The position numbers and the translations under genes were made by a program. A stretch of DNA of 64,000 bases from Gammaproteobacteria bacterium (GTDB taxonomy: Bacteria > Pseudomonadota > Gammaproteobacteria > Steroidobacterales > GCA-2729495). Within the stretch, counting starts at the first letter, position 1. Every line of letters starts with the position of its first letter. Of the stretch, positions 35,888-45,410 are shown piece by piece. The notes under the pieces are model-generated. The model did not search any database. It saw only the letters and a list, made by a program, of their open reading frames with translations, and had not been told where the DNA came from. The stretch is from contig JASLMV010000001.1 in assembly GCA_030746435.1 (NCBI GenBank), positions 182,170 through 246,169 on the forward strand, given 5' to 3'.

Positions 35888-36685
35888 ATGGACAAGCGCT
35901 ATACCCTTTCAGTCACCCTGATTACGCTTAACGAGGCCGATCGCGTAGAGCGTTGTCTCGAGTCTGTCAGCAACCTGGCAGACGAGATTATCGTATTCGA
36001 CAGCGGCAGTACGGACGGAACCCTGGATATCGTCGCACGCTATACCGACAAGATCTGGAAAACGGACTGGCCGGGTTTCGGCAAGCAAAAACAGCGCGCA
36101 CTGGAACAGGCAAGCTGTGACTGGGTGCTTGCCATCGATGCCGATGAAGCACTGGATGAAACCATGCAGCAATCGGTTACCAGGGTCCTGAGTGAGGAGC
36201 GTGGGGACCTGGTCGCCCTGAAGATGCCATGGGCAGTTATGCTCTATGGCAAGCGTCTCGATCATGGCCGGAGTGCACGCGCCCCGCTGCGGATGGTCTG
36301 GCGCGAAGGCGCAAGTTTCACCGATGTCGAAGTACACGAAACGCTACTGCACCAACCCGGCACAAAAACAATACTCGAAGGAAGACTGTTGCATTTTACC
36401 CACCGCGATTACGGTCACGGCGTGCACAAGAGCGTCGAATACGCATGGCTTGGCAGCCAGAAATATTTTCGGCAGGGCAAACGTTGCCACACACTGCTGA
36501 GCCCGATCGTGCGCTCCATGTGGACTTTTTTTCTGATCTACATACTGAGGGGCGGTTTCCTGGACGGTTCGGTAGGCCTCCTTGCCGCTCTCAGTTACGC
36601 ACAGAATAACTACAACAAGTATGCAGGTTTGTGGACACTTACCCGCATGGAGAAACTGGAGCGAAACAAAGATCGCGCGCCTTAG
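35888..36685 (+). CDS. Glycosyltransferase family 2 (WaaE/KdtX-like)
   Basis: A 265-residue GT-A fold transferase. The start (S-V-T-L-I-T-L-N-E-A-D-R-V-E-R-C-L) and F-D-S-G-S-T-D-G-T-L are the nucleotide-sugar site, and Asp84-A-Asp86 (A-I-D-A-D-E-A-L) is the metal-binding DxD. The mid-region T-D-W-P-G-F-G-K-Q-K resembles LPS-core glucosyltransferases such as WaaE. A hydrophobic C-terminal segment near residues 210-235 may help membrane attachment. It follows the glycerophosphotransferase-like gene and converges with the next glycosyltransferase, so an envelope glycan is the likely target. Confidence 0.88.
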   Translation: MDKRYTLSVTLITLNEADRVERCLESVSNLADEIIVFDSGSTDGTLDIVARYTDKIWKTDWPGFGKQKQRALEQASCDWVLAIDADEALDETMQQSVTRVLSEERGDLVALKMPWAVMLYGKRLDHGRSARAPLRMVWREGASFTDVEVHETLLHQPGTKTILEGRLLHFTHRDYGHGVHKSVEYAWLGSQKYFRQGKRCHTLLSPIVRSMWTFFLIYILRGGFLDGSVGLLAALSYAQNNYNKYAGLWTLTRMEKLERNKDRAP

Positions 36686-37791
36686 GCCGCAAGTTCCCTG
36701 TAGACCTCAAGCGTTTTAGCCACCCCCTGCTCTACGTTGAAAAGTGTCTGTATGCGCCGCTTTGCTTCGGCACCGAAACGCTCGCGCAACGCTTTGTCCC
36801 GCGCGAGTTTCTCAATTGCTTTACCCAGCGCAACAGGGTCGCTGGGGGGAACCACAAACCCGGATTTGCCGTCGGCCACCAGTTCGGTATTACCGCCTGT
36901 GCTGGTTACCACCGCCGGCCGCCCATAGGCCATCCCTTCGAGGATTGCCCGTGACAAACCTTCACGCTTGGTCGTAGGCAACACGACCATGTCGCTGGCT
37001 CCGGAAACCTCCGGCGCATCGTCACGATAGCCAAGTGCATGCACACGCTCAGGATGCGCTGCAGCCGCAAGCTGTTCATGCAACCTCGGGTCATCAGGAC
37101 TTGCGCCCACCAGCAACAGGTGCAGGGGTAAATCAGGAGAGATATGTCGGGTCGCTTCCATGAGTACATGCAAACCCTTGCGCGGGCGTAAATTAGCAAC
37201 CAGTGACACGGTGACGGCATCCTCCGGCAACCTCAGCCCCGAAAGATCCGCGGGCGGGTTTTGATACCAGGAAATATCATGACCCTTGTATATGGTCACG
37301 AGCTTGTCAGGGTTACCCCATAACTGCTGCCGCAGGTCTTCCTCCACGGCTTTGGCCACGCAGATTATCTTGTCAATCCTGGGGTGGAGCATGTTGAGGT
37401 AACTCGCCGGGTCGTAACGCTTGATGCTGCCGGTCTGCCCGCGGTATGCAATCACTTTGACCGGCAGCCCGATAGCAGCATTTGCGCCATTACAGATTGC
37501 CTTGCTGTTAAATAAGTGCAGCAGGTCGTAGTTGTGTTCCCGGACCTGGGCGCGGATAAAGCGCATCGCATCGAGAGACACCTTTTTACGGATACTGTGA
37601 GTTACGGTACCAATACCGTGATCACCGTAATACTCGATCAGGACAGAACCCGGGCTGCACAGCACCGTAATGTCGACCTCGCCGGATTCCTGCAGGCCGA
37701 TTAGCTGGGCTGCCTCGGGCCGAATCGGGTTCACGTTGCTGTGACTAACGTAATCGGAAACTGCGAGCGCGCGTATTTTATTCTTGGCCAT
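36682..37791 (-). CDS. Glycosyltransferase family 4
   Basis: A 369-residue GT-B transferase. The C-terminal half carries L-R-P-R-K-G-L, G-Y-R-D-D-A-P, and the E-x7-E signature region as E-G-L-S-R-A-I-L-E-G-M-A-Y-G-R-P-A-V, followed by V-V-P-P-S-D-P. It should move a sugar from a nucleotide donor to a lipid- or glycan-linked acceptor at the cytoplasmic face. It lies on the minus strand; its stop overlaps the GT2 stop by three bases, so the two genes converge. Confidence 0.9.
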   Translation of the reverse strand: MAKNKIRALAVSDYVSHSNVNPIRPEAAQLIGLQESGEVDITVLCSPGSVLIEYYGDHGIGTVTHSIRKKVSLDAMRFIRAQVREHNYDLLHLFNSKAICNGANAAIGLPVKVIAYRGQTGSIKRYDPASYLNMLHPRIDKIICVAKAVEEDLRQQLWGNPDKLVTIYKGHDISWYQNPPADLSGLRLPEDAVTVSLVANLRPRKGLHVLMEATRHISPDLPLHLLLVGASPDDPRLHEQLAAAAHPERVHALGYRDDAPEVSGASDMVVLPTTKREGLSRAILEGMAYGRPAVVTSTGGNTELVADGKSGFVVPPSDPVALGKAIEKLARDKALRERFGAEAKRRIQTLFNVEQGVAKTLEVYRELAA

Positions 37792-37886
37792 AAGGAACCA
37801 GGGTCAGCGTTGGTATGTCCCGCACGTTAATCCTGCAACGCCGACTTTAACTGTTATGCTTCCGGGGTCAAGCTGACGGAACCGAC

Positions 37887-38552
37887 ATGAAACCTTACCA
37901 AGTTTTGTTGCTGGCATTATTTGTTGCTGGCTGTGAATCCCCTGAACCTGCGGCCGACGCGCTGGGGCTGGTAAGGCTATGGGTACAGGGCAATTACAAT
38001 AACCTGGCACAGACCGACGCCGACATTGTGGCCGGGCTACCCACAAACCTGACGCACCGGCCCATGCACCAGTTATTCGTACCTGTTGAGGTCCCGGGTA
38101 TAGAGGGGCACCTGGTCTTCCAGCAATCCTCGCTGGACGGTTCTGAAGAACCGGCCATGATTTTTCGCCACGGCCTGATGCAATATTTTTTTGACCAGGA
38201 GAGCGGCCTGCTCAGGCAGCGTGAGCTGTATTTCAAGGATGCCGAACCCTATAAAAATGCCCACAGGAATCCGGCGGTCCTTGAGGGGGTCACCCTGGAC
38301 GATATGACCTGGGATGCGGGCTGCGACTTTTTCCTGCAGGCAAATGCCGACAATACGATGGTCAGCGGCCCCATTGCCGAGGGTAACTGTGTGCTGTTTA
38401 ACGAGGGACTGCAGAAAAATATGTACGCGGACGATCTCGTAGAGATCACTGCGACGGAATATCGCTTTCGCGGCCGCTATGTCGATGAAGCCGGGGCCGT
38501 ACTGTGGGGAACGGAAAGCGACGAACTCAACAGGCTGGTCAGGCAGGAATAG
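37887..38552 (+). CDS. CpcT/CpeT-family lipoprotein
   Basis: A 221-residue protein with a lipoprotein signal: hydrophobic residues 6-14 and a lipobox ending A-G-Cys16. The body matches the CpcT/CpeT family: L-x-R-L-W-V-Q-G-N-Y-N-N-L at the start, the H-x-x-x-V-P-V-E-V segment and a Q-Y-F-F region. In cyanobacteria this family attaches bilins to phycobiliproteins; no phycobiliprotein genes are here, so the role is unknown and probably different. It stands alone between divergent and convergent neighbours. Confidence 0.8.
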   Translation: MKPYQVLLLALFVAGCESPEPAADALGLVRLWVQGNYNNLAQTDADIVAGLPTNLTHRPMHQLFVPVEVPGIEGHLVFQQSSLDGSEEPAMIFRHGLMQYFFDQESGLLRQRELYFKDAEPYKNAHRNPAVLEGVTLDDMTWDAGCDFFLQANADNTMVSGPIAEGNCVLFNEGLQKNMYADDLVEITATEYRFRGRYVDEAGAVLWGTESDELNRLVRQE

Positions 38553-38575
38553 CCTAAAAATCTGCGGGCAGCCTG

Positions 38576-39160
38576 CTAGTCTGTATTTTCCGGATTCTCG
38601 ACGTCGTCGGACTCCATGCTGTCGCCATCCAGCATGACCTGCTCTTCGAGTATGCGCATGGTATCGGTAAGTTGCTTGCGCTCAGCCTGCAGGCGGTTTA
38701 TTTCACTAAGGACCGCATCGGAGCCGGCCTTCGCAACCTGCAGTTCGGTCTCCGCCTCTTCGGCACGCATATGCTCACGAATAGTTTGCGTAGCCCGGTC
38801 CTGAAGCTCATGACGAAGCTCACGCATCTTGGCAACCGAACTTTTATTCTCTGTACGTATATCTTCAGCTTCCTCTTCAAGCTCAGCCATCGTCGAGCGC
38901 AGTTCCTGCAACGTCTCAACTGCGGTGGCAAATTCCTCACTTTTCTCGGCAAGTGCCTGCTGCGAATCCTCGTACTGGCGGCGCACGGTGCGCAGATCGG
39001 CCTCGAGTTCGCGTATCAGGTGATTACGGGGATCCTCGGTTGCGGAATGCTGGTTTGCTGCCCGCGATGCCATGCGGGACAACAGGCAGCCAAGCAAAAA
39101 GCCTGCCCCGCTGGCGGCAATCAGTAGCTGCGTCGGATTAAGGTCTGGAAATTCCACCAT
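38576..39160 (-). CDS. Membrane-anchored coiled-coil protein of unknown function
   Basis: A 194-residue protein. One N-terminal membrane segment (about residues 12-28, L-I-A-A-S-G-A-G-F-L-L-G-C-L-L) precedes a long charged heptad-rich coiled coil from about 45 to 175 and an acidic tail (E-S-D-D-V-E-N-P-E-N-T-D). A GGGGGAG ribosome site lies just upstream of the ATG. I do not recognise a family; the shape suggests a structural or scaffolding role in the envelope. Confidence 0.7.
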   Translation of the reverse strand: MVEFPDLNPTQLLIAASGAGFLLGCLLSRMASRAANQHSATEDPRNHLIRELEADLRTVRRQYEDSQQALAEKSEEFATAVETLQELRSTMAELEEEAEDIRTENKSSVAKMRELRHELQDRATQTIREHMRAEEAETELQVAKAGSDAVLSEINRLQAERKQLTDTMRILEEQVMLDGDSMESDDVENPENTD

Positions 39161-39359
39161 AGGTCTCCCCCAGCAAAATTATTGAATCGGCAGCCCCGCT
39201 GCTGCGGCCTGGTTCTCATTCCTGAATATTCTTTTTTATCCTTAAACTACAAAGACTTATAATGCTTTCCCTGAGATTCTGCGGGGCAGGAACCGGTATG
39301 TCGGCTCGAATACGTGTTGTATGCTCACAGGCCTGCGCAAAAACAAGGAAACAACCACA

Positions 39360-40187
39360 ATGATGGGGAAGAAAATGCTGAACCGCCGCTATTTCCTGCA
39401 GGCCGGCGCGGCCGCCGGCATCGCCGCCCCGGTCACCGCCTGGGGACAACCGCAAATAAAACAAACGCTGGACCTGAACGATCCGGAGGATTGCCTCACG
39501 GCAATGGTAAAGATGCGGGCCAGCCTGGAAGCCGTGGATTCCCCGAACTGGTACTTCGGCACGATCTACGGTGTGCTGCCTGGTAAAGCACCGGTGCCCA
39601 TGGTGGATTACGAAGGTTCCGAAATCGATTATTACGAAAGGCAGCCGGATGGCAGTTACCGGGCTTACGGCGCGACCGTCAGCTTCTTCCGTGACACCCG
39701 GACCAGGAAACGCATCGATGCGTTCGATAACCCGATTACGGGCAAACGCAACGAGGTACAGCCTAATTCAATTTCGGTGAAAGCGCATTACATCTATAGC
39801 ATTTATGGCGGCAAACGTTCAGACGATGACCGACCGCTGGGCACTACGCCGGCAATTCACAAGCAGCTCAAATGGACCGAGTCCGGCGAGTACATCTGGC
39901 TGAATACGCGGCGCCCCTACCCGGCCGGCATAGCGATGGGCGAGGACCAGACCGTACAGGGCACACTGCGCGAACTGCACGACCCCGATATGCCGAAGGT
40001 TTATGCGACCGCATCGCCCACCTACATAGCGCCCTGGCTAAGCTGGATGGACATGAAGGGACACCCGGGTCATACCGTCTGGGCCGGCCCTGCACGTAAA
40101 GTCGACAGCGTGAAAGACTATCCCCGCGAACTGCTCGACTTCCTTGAGAAAAATTTCCCGCACAAACTGACAGCCAAACCCTCATGA
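39360..40187 (+). CDS. DUF1838 family protein with Tat-like signal
   Basis: A 275-residue protein with a twin-arginine-like signal (N-R-R-Y-F-L-Q-A-G-A-A-A-G-I-A-A) and a mature part that matches DUF1838: a Y-F-G-T-I-Y-G segment, a Y-Y-E-R near the centre and W-x-N-T-R-R-P-Y-P. The function of the family is not known to me. ATG 39360 has an AAGGA site ten bases upstream; a second ATG follows at 39363. It is convergent with the PQQ-dehydrogenase gene across two tandem hairpins. Confidence 0.8.
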   Translation: MMGKKMLNRRYFLQAGAAAGIAAPVTAWGQPQIKQTLDLNDPEDCLTAMVKMRASLEAVDSPNWYFGTIYGVLPGKAPVPMVDYEGSEIDYYERQPDGSYRAYGATVSFFRDTRTRKRIDAFDNPITGKRNEVQPNSISVKAHYIYSIYGGKRSDDDRPLGTTPAIHKQLKWTESGEYIWLNTRRPYPAGIAMGEDQTVQGTLRELHDPDMPKVYATASPTYIAPWLSWMDMKGHPGHTVWAGPARKVDSVKDYPRELLDFLEKNFPHKLTAKPS

Positions 40188-40250
40188 GCAATGTGAGCCG
40201 GGTTTCAAGGCCGCATTGGAATTTGCGTGTATTCGGACACGCTATTAACA

Positions 40251-40285
40251 AGTCGCGTAGCGACTCAACCTGACCGAAGGTCAGG
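40251..40285. repeat. Two tandem perfect hairpins between convergent genes
   Basis: AGTCGC-GTA-GCGACT (40251-40265) and CCTGACC-GAA-GGTCAGG (40269-40285), 6- and 7-base perfect stems with 3-base loops and only 3 bases between them. They lie between the DUF1838 and PQQ-dehydrogenase stops. Neither carries a clear T-run on either strand, so they may protect the 3' ends or form a weak bidirectional terminator. Confidence 0.5.
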
Positions 40286-40302
40286 AGAGCGGCTGAGGCT
40301 TT

Positions 40303-42255
40303 TCAGTCCGGTAAAGCGAAGGCGAGTATGTAATCGCCTTTAGCCAGCGGCGACCAGGCATGACCGCCCGCCGATACCACGACGTATTGTCGGCCATCGA
40401 CCTCGTAGGTCATCGGCGTTGCGTTAGCTGAGTAAGGCGTATTGACTTCCCACAGCAACTTGCCCGTCTCCACATCGAAAGCACGGAAGCGTTCGTCGTA
40501 GGAGGCACCGATAAACACCAGCCCGCCGCCGGTGGAAATTCCACCACCCGATCCCGGCGTACCAAACTCCAGCGGGAACGGCACCGGCGACAGCTTGTCG
40601 AGCACGCCCAGGGGCCGGTCCCAGATAATGTCGCCCTTATCCAGATCAACGCCCACCAGTTTGGCCCATGGCGGCTTGGAACAGGGCGAAAACGAGGGTG
40701 ACATTAAAGGACCCTGTTGCAGCCCGTATTCTGCGCCCGCAATAAAGTCGGGCGGACCCATCGGCATGCCCGCCATCGGGTGATCACTTTTTTCGATCTG
40801 CTCGTTGGGGATCAGCCGGATGAAAAAGGGAACCTGCGCGACGGGTGTCACCAGTATATTGCGGTCGGGGTCGAAAGCGCCGCCACCCCAGTTATTGCCA
40901 CCACCTATCATCGGATACATCACCGTGCCCTGCTCGGTCGGAGGTTCGTAGTAACCGCCGTAGCGCATGGACGCGATTTTGTCGCGGCAGGCATTGCGGT
41001 CGAATATGGTGAACCCCCAGGCATCGTCGGGCGTGATGCCTACGTTCATGAGCGGCGGGGGTTTTACAGGGAAAGGCTGCGTAGGTGACAACTGCTCACC
41101 GGGTATACCATCGGTCGGGACCGGCCGTTCCTCGACCTCGAAGAAAGGTTCACCCGTGTCCCGGTGCAGGACAAAAACCACGCCCGTCTTGGTCAGCACG
41201 ACCACAACAGGAATCTTCTCACCATCGCGGGTTATATCGACCAGCAGCGGATGCGTGGGGATATCCCAGTCCCAGACATCATGGTGCACGACCTGGAAAT
41301 GCCATACCAGTTCACCCGTCGAGGCGCGTATCGCGAGTATGGAATTCGCGTAGCGGTTGTCGCCGGGGCGCAGCTTGCCGTAAAAATTAGGTGACGCACT
41401 CGCGGTCGGGGCAAACAGGAGATCGCGCTCGTTGTCCCACGACATGGTCGTCCAGACATTCCCACCACCCACCATTTCATCCACGGCGCCCTCACCCACC
41501 CTTACAAGGGTGTCGAAGGTCCACAGGTGTTCGCCGGTGCGCACATCGAAGGCCCGCAGTGCCCCATTCATCGAACTGACATCTTTGAACTTGTTGGCTG
41601 TGCCGCCAATAACGATTACATCGTTAACGATCGCAACCGGTGACATCAGTTGCATACCATCGAGCTGATTCGCCGGTTTAAGCTCCAGTATTATCGGTGT
41701 GACTTCGAGTTGCCCGTTGTCACCGAAATCTGTGCATAACTTGCCGCTGCGCGCATCGATAGAGATTAGCCTGCGGTCGTTTGTTGCCAGCACGATGCGC
41801 GACGCACAGAACTCTTCTGCCGGTTTCTTGCTGTCCGTCCACTGCGAGAGACCGCGGCAGTTAAAGCGCCCGGCGGCTCGATTTTCGGTATCCAGTTTTG
41901 GGTCGAATAGCCAGCGCTCCGCGCCGCTCGCCGGGTCAAGAGCGATAACCCTGTTGAACGGTGTGCAGGTAACCAGGTGGCCGCCCGCATCATCGGGCAG
42001 CAGGATGGGCGTGGCTTGGTAGCCGCTAAGTTGAATAAGATCCGGATGCCGCTCCTGCGCACCGGTCCGGTAGGTCCAGGCCAGTTCAAGTTCGTCTACG
42101 TTCTGGCGGTTTATCTGCGCGAGCGGCGAATAGCGTCCGCCACCTTCCTGTCCGCCGTATTGTGGCCAGTCGGATGCTCCCGCCAGGACGGATGATGCAC
42201 CGAGGCCTACCAATAGTGCCGCGATCACACCTGGAATACGAAATCGATTATGCAT
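40303..42255 (-). CDS. PQQ-dependent dehydrogenase (quinoprotein glucose dehydrogenase-like)
   Basis: A 650-residue periplasmic quinoprotein. The N-terminus is a Sec signal (about residues 1-25, ending L-A-G-A), followed by an eight-bladed propeller typical of this family: D-W-P-Q-Y-G-G, repeated W-motifs (L-A-W-T-Y-R-T-G, L-W-T-F-D-T, L-V-W-H-F-Q), H-H-D-V-W-D-W-D and a late G-G-G-L-V-F. The overall pattern is closer to the glucose-dehydrogenase propeller than to methanol dehydrogenases, but the alcohol or sugar substrate cannot be read. No PQQ-synthesis genes are nearby, and the electron acceptor is not identified. Confidence 0.9.
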   Translation of the reverse strand: MHNRFRIPGVIAALLVGLGASSVLAGASDWPQYGGQEGGGRYSPLAQINRQNVDELELAWTYRTGAQERHPDLIQLSGYQATPILLPDDAGGHLVTCTPFNRVIALDPASGAERWLFDPKLDTENRAAGRFNCRGLSQWTDSKKPAEEFCASRIVLATNDRRLISIDARSGKLCTDFGDNGQLEVTPIILELKPANQLDGMQLMSPVAIVNDVIVIGGTANKFKDVSSMNGALRAFDVRTGEHLWTFDTLVRVGEGAVDEMVGGGNVWTTMSWDNERDLLFAPTASASPNFYGKLRPGDNRYANSILAIRASTGELVWHFQVVHHDVWDWDIPTHPLLVDITRDGEKIPVVVVLTKTGVVFVLHRDTGEPFFEVEERPVPTDGIPGEQLSPTQPFPVKPPPLMNVGITPDDAWGFTIFDRNACRDKIASMRYGGYYEPPTEQGTVMYPMIGGGNNWGGGAFDPDRNILVTPVAQVPFFIRLIPNEQIEKSDHPMAGMPMGPPDFIAGAEYGLQQGPLMSPSFSPCSKPPWAKLVGVDLDKGDIIWDRPLGVLDKLSPVPFPLEFGTPGSGGGISTGGGLVFIGASYDERFRAFDVETGKLLWEVNTPYSANATPMTYEVDGRQYVVVSAGGHAWSPLAKGDYILAFALPD

Positions 42256-42456
42256 TTTGGAGTACCGTTCTTATTGGTCGTTGCGGTTCAGCCAGCGCGG
42301 TGTTTCGAGTATAGCCAGTCTGCACCATCGCCTTTAGTCCAAAAAGTGGCATACCGCGCAGCGGACAATGCTGTGCGAGGTACGGCCATTCTCTGCCGGC
42401 AGCAAAGCGCTTCCTGCTAGAGTGCTCAGCCCCTGACATCTTAAACAGGAACCGTC

Positions 42457-43266
42457 ATGGCAACCATCGTAGTTACCGGAAGCACCAAGGGAATCGGCCG
42501 CGGGCTGGCAGAAGAGTTTATCAAGCTTGGGCACAATGTTGTTATCTGCAGTCGCAATCTCACCGATGTTGAACGCGTCGCGCGGGAACTGGATGAACTT
42601 GGCGAGGGCAAATGCACCGGTACCGTCTGCGATATCACCGATAAAGCCCGGGTCCAGGCACTCTGGGACCACGCGGTACAGGCATTTGGCACCGTGGACT
42701 ACTGGATCAACAATGCCGGCCATGCGACCTCACGGCACCAAGTCCACGAACTGCCCGAAGATATGACGCGCACTATTGTCACCGGTAACCTGCTGGGCAC
42801 GACATTCGGTTCACAAGTCGCTATTACGGGTTTCCGCAAACAGGGCAGCGGCAAGCTCTACAATGTGCTGGGCGGTTCGTTTGACGGTAAATTCCTGGTA
42901 CCGAATATGGGTGTGTACAGTTCAACGAAAGCCGGAATTCACCTGCTCAGCAAGTATCTGATCAAGGAAAACAAGGGCCAAAATATCCTCATCGGCATGA
43001 TCAGCCCGGGCATGTTAATAACGGAGAACTGGTTTGAAGAACAACAGGAACTCAGCGATGAGGAGTGGCAGAACATCCGGCCACAGCTGGATATGATGTG
43101 CGACTACGTCGATACTGTAATGCCCTGGCTCGCGCAGCAGATCCTGACCAATACCGAAAACGGCAAGCGCATCGCATGGATGACCAACGGCAAAATGCTG
43201 CAGCGTTTTGTTCGCACCAAACTGTTGGGGCAGAAACGCGATTTGTTCAGCCGTTACGGCCTCTGA
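42457..43266 (+). CDS. Short-chain dehydrogenase/reductase
   Basis: A 269-residue classical SDR. The T-G-S-T-K-G-I-G loop near the N-terminus binds the dinucleotide, and N-N-A-G follows. Catalytic Tyr154-x-x-x-Lys158 (V-Y-S-S-T-K) is intact. The AGGAA site nine bases before the ATG supports the start. The substrate is unknown. It is divergent from the PQQ-dehydrogenase gene and stands alone. Confidence 0.9.
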   Translation: MATIVVTGSTKGIGRGLAEEFIKLGHNVVICSRNLTDVERVARELDELGEGKCTGTVCDITDKARVQALWDHAVQAFGTVDYWINNAGHATSRHQVHELPEDMTRTIVTGNLLGTTFGSQVAITGFRKQGSGKLYNVLGGSFDGKFLVPNMGVYSSTKAGIHLLSKYLIKENKGQNILIGMISPGMLITENWFEEQQELSDEEWQNIRPQLDMMCDYVDTVMPWLAQQILTNTENGKRIAWMTNGKMLQRFVRTKLLGQKRDLFSRYGL

Positions 43267-43469
43267 CTCGCCGGCGGCCCTTCCCGGGGCAGCGTCTGAG
43301 CGTCTTCTGCGATATATAGCGTCTGGGTATAAGCGCAGAAACAGATATTATTTTTGCCTTCAGCAAGAGCCGGTTATCGTAGCCTGCCGGCGTGTACAAG
43401 TACGCCAGGTCCAGTTTTTTCTATTGGTTTTTCAGGTGTTTAAGAGACGGTTGGTACACAGTGTCGCAG

Positions 43470-43736
43470 ATGATAATCGCCAATACTCTGGCCGATGGCT
43501 TCGTTGTGTTCCTGACAGCGGATAACGGCTGGACCCATGACATCGCCGACGGCGCCGTCGCCGAGACCGACGCCGCAGCGGACGCGATGCTGCTGACCGC
43601 CAAGCAGGCGGAGCGTGATTGTGTCGTGATCGACCCTAACCTGATACCGGTTGAGATAGTCGACGGTCGACCGCAGCCGACCGAGTATCGTGAATATATA
43701 CGCGCTAACGGCCCGTCCGTGCCGACACCTTCCTGA
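43470..43736 (+). CDS. DUF2849 family protein
   Basis: A small 88-residue protein that starts M-I-I-A-N-T-L-A-D-G-F-V-V-F-L and continues with W-x-x-D-I-A-D-G-A-V-A-E-T. This start matches DUF2849, a family seen beside sulfite-reductase genes. An in-frame GTG at 43461 would add three residues. It precedes the sulfite reductase by 18 bases and is the likely first gene of the sulfur operon. Confidence 0.78.
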   Translation: MIIANTLADGFVVFLTADNGWTHDIADGAVAETDAAADAMLLTAKQAERDCVVIDPNLIPVEIVDGRPQPTEYREYIRANGPSVPTPS

Positions 43737-43754
43737 CACACTTCGAGACCCGCC

Positions 43755-45410
43755 ATGTATCGCTACGATGAATTTGATACCCGTCTCGTCCAGGAACGCG
43801 TGGAACAGTTTCGGCGCCAGACCGGGCGGCGGCTGAACGGCGAGATGAACGAAGACCAGTTCTTGCCGCTCAGGCTCATGAACGGCGTGTATCTGCAACT
43901 GCACGCCTACATGCTGCGCATTAATGTGCCCTACGGAGCGATGCGCTCCCGGCAGATACGTCAGCTTGCGCACATTGCGCGTACTTACGACAAGGGTTAC
44001 GGTCATTTCACAACCCGCCAGAACATGCAGTTCAACTGGATACAGCTCAAAGATGTAGCAAACGCGCAGGCCGACCTGGCCGAGGTGGAAATGCACTGCA
44101 TCCAGTCAAGCGGTAATTGCATTCGTAATACGACATCCGATCAGTACGCAGGTGTTGCCAAAGATGAGATAGAAGACCCGCGGGTTTACTGTGAAATCAT
44201 CCGCCAGTGGTCCACCCTGCACCCGGAGTTTTCCTACCTGCCACGCAAGTTCAAAATTGCGGTAACCGGATCCCCGAATGACCGGGCCGCCGTAGCATTA
44301 CACGATATCGGCCTGCGCATGCACCTGAACAAAAACGGTGAGCCCGGCTTCGAGGTATTGGTAGGCGGCGGTCAGGGCCGCACTCCTTTTGTGGCCAAAA
44401 CTATTCGCGACTGGCTGCCGCCGGAGCACTTGCTTTCGTACCTCGAAGCCATTCTGCGCGTGTACAACCTGGACGGACGCCGGGACAACAAATGGAAAGC
44501 CCGCATCAAGATCCTGGTGCACCAGACCGGTACTAAAGAATTCCGTCGCCTGGTCGATACCGAGTGGGACAAGATCCGGGACAGTGCGCTGAAATTGCCC
44601 CAGGCCGAGATCGATCGCATCAATGCCTATTTCGCACCACCCGATTACGAATCGCTTGACGATGCGGGAGAAACCATCGCGGCCTGGCGTGCCGATAATG
44701 CCAACTTCGATGCCTGGGTCAGGGCCAATGTAGCCGAGCACAAAATCCCGGGATACTCGATTGTGAACATCTCGCTGAAAAGCGCCAACCAGCCTCCCGG
44801 TGATATGACCGCCGCACAGATGGATGCATTCGCCGATCTGGCCGACGAATACAGTTTCGGTGAATTACGGGTCAATCACCGCCAGAACCTGGTGCTTGCA
44901 GATGTTGAACAATTGAGGCTCCGCGAACTCTGGGAAAAGCTGCGCGCGCTCGACCTCGCAACTCCGAATATTGGCCGTGTCTCCGACATGATTGTCTGCC
45001 CAGGACTCGATTACTGCTCACTGGCGAATGCCCGTTCCATACCCATTGCGGAAGAGATCAACAAGCGCTTCAGCGATATGGACCGGGTGCACGATATCGG
45101 TGAACTGACCATCAACATTTCAGGCTGCATGAACGCCTGCGGGCATCACCACGTGGGGCACATCGGCATTCTGGGGGTCGACAAACGGGGCAAGGAATTC
45201 TACCAGTTCACGCTGGGCGGCTCCTCTGACCAGACCGCCTCGCTGGGCGATCGCACAGGCCCGGGTTTCCCTGCCGACAAGGCGGTCGATGCGGTGGAGA
45301 CTATATTGAATACCTACATCGAAATTCGTAACGACGGCGAATGCTTCCTGGATACTTATCGCCGGGCAGGGCTGGCACCGTTCAAGGAGGCACTGTATGG
45401 CAATCCTTAA
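43755..45410 (+). CDS. cysI: Sulfite/nitrite reductase hemoprotein (CysI-like)
   Basis: Six-electron reduction of sulfite to sulfide (or nitrite to ammonia) with siroheme and a [4Fe-4S] cluster. The 551-residue protein has cluster ligands Cys415, Cys421 (C-P-G-L-D-Y-C), Cys458 and Cys462 (G-C-M-N-A-C-G-H-H-H-V-G). The N-terminal R-x-N-V-P-Y-G and H-F-T-T-R-Q-N repeats fit the family. The DUF2849 and DUF934 neighbours favour the assimilatory sulfite role. It overlaps the DUF934 gene by 14 bases. Confidence 0.94.
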   Translation: MYRYDEFDTRLVQERVEQFRRQTGRRLNGEMNEDQFLPLRLMNGVYLQLHAYMLRINVPYGAMRSRQIRQLAHIARTYDKGYGHFTTRQNMQFNWIQLKDVANAQADLAEVEMHCIQSSGNCIRNTTSDQYAGVAKDEIEDPRVYCEIIRQWSTLHPEFSYLPRKFKIAVTGSPNDRAAVALHDIGLRMHLNKNGEPGFEVLVGGGQGRTPFVAKTIRDWLPPEHLLSYLEAILRVYNLDGRRDNKWKARIKILVHQTGTKEFRRLVDTEWDKIRDSALKLPQAEIDRINAYFAPPDYESLDDAGETIAAWRADNANFDAWVRANVAEHKIPGYSIVNISLKSANQPPGDMTAAQMDAFADLADEYSFGELRVNHRQNLVLADVEQLRLRELWEKLRALDLATPNIGRVSDMIVCPGLDYCSLANARSIPIAEEINKRFSDMDRVHDIGELTINISGCMNACGHHHVGHIGILGVDKRGKEFYQFTLGGSSDQTASLGDRTGPGFPADKAVDAVETILNTYIEIRNDGECFLDTYRRAGLAPFKEALYGNP

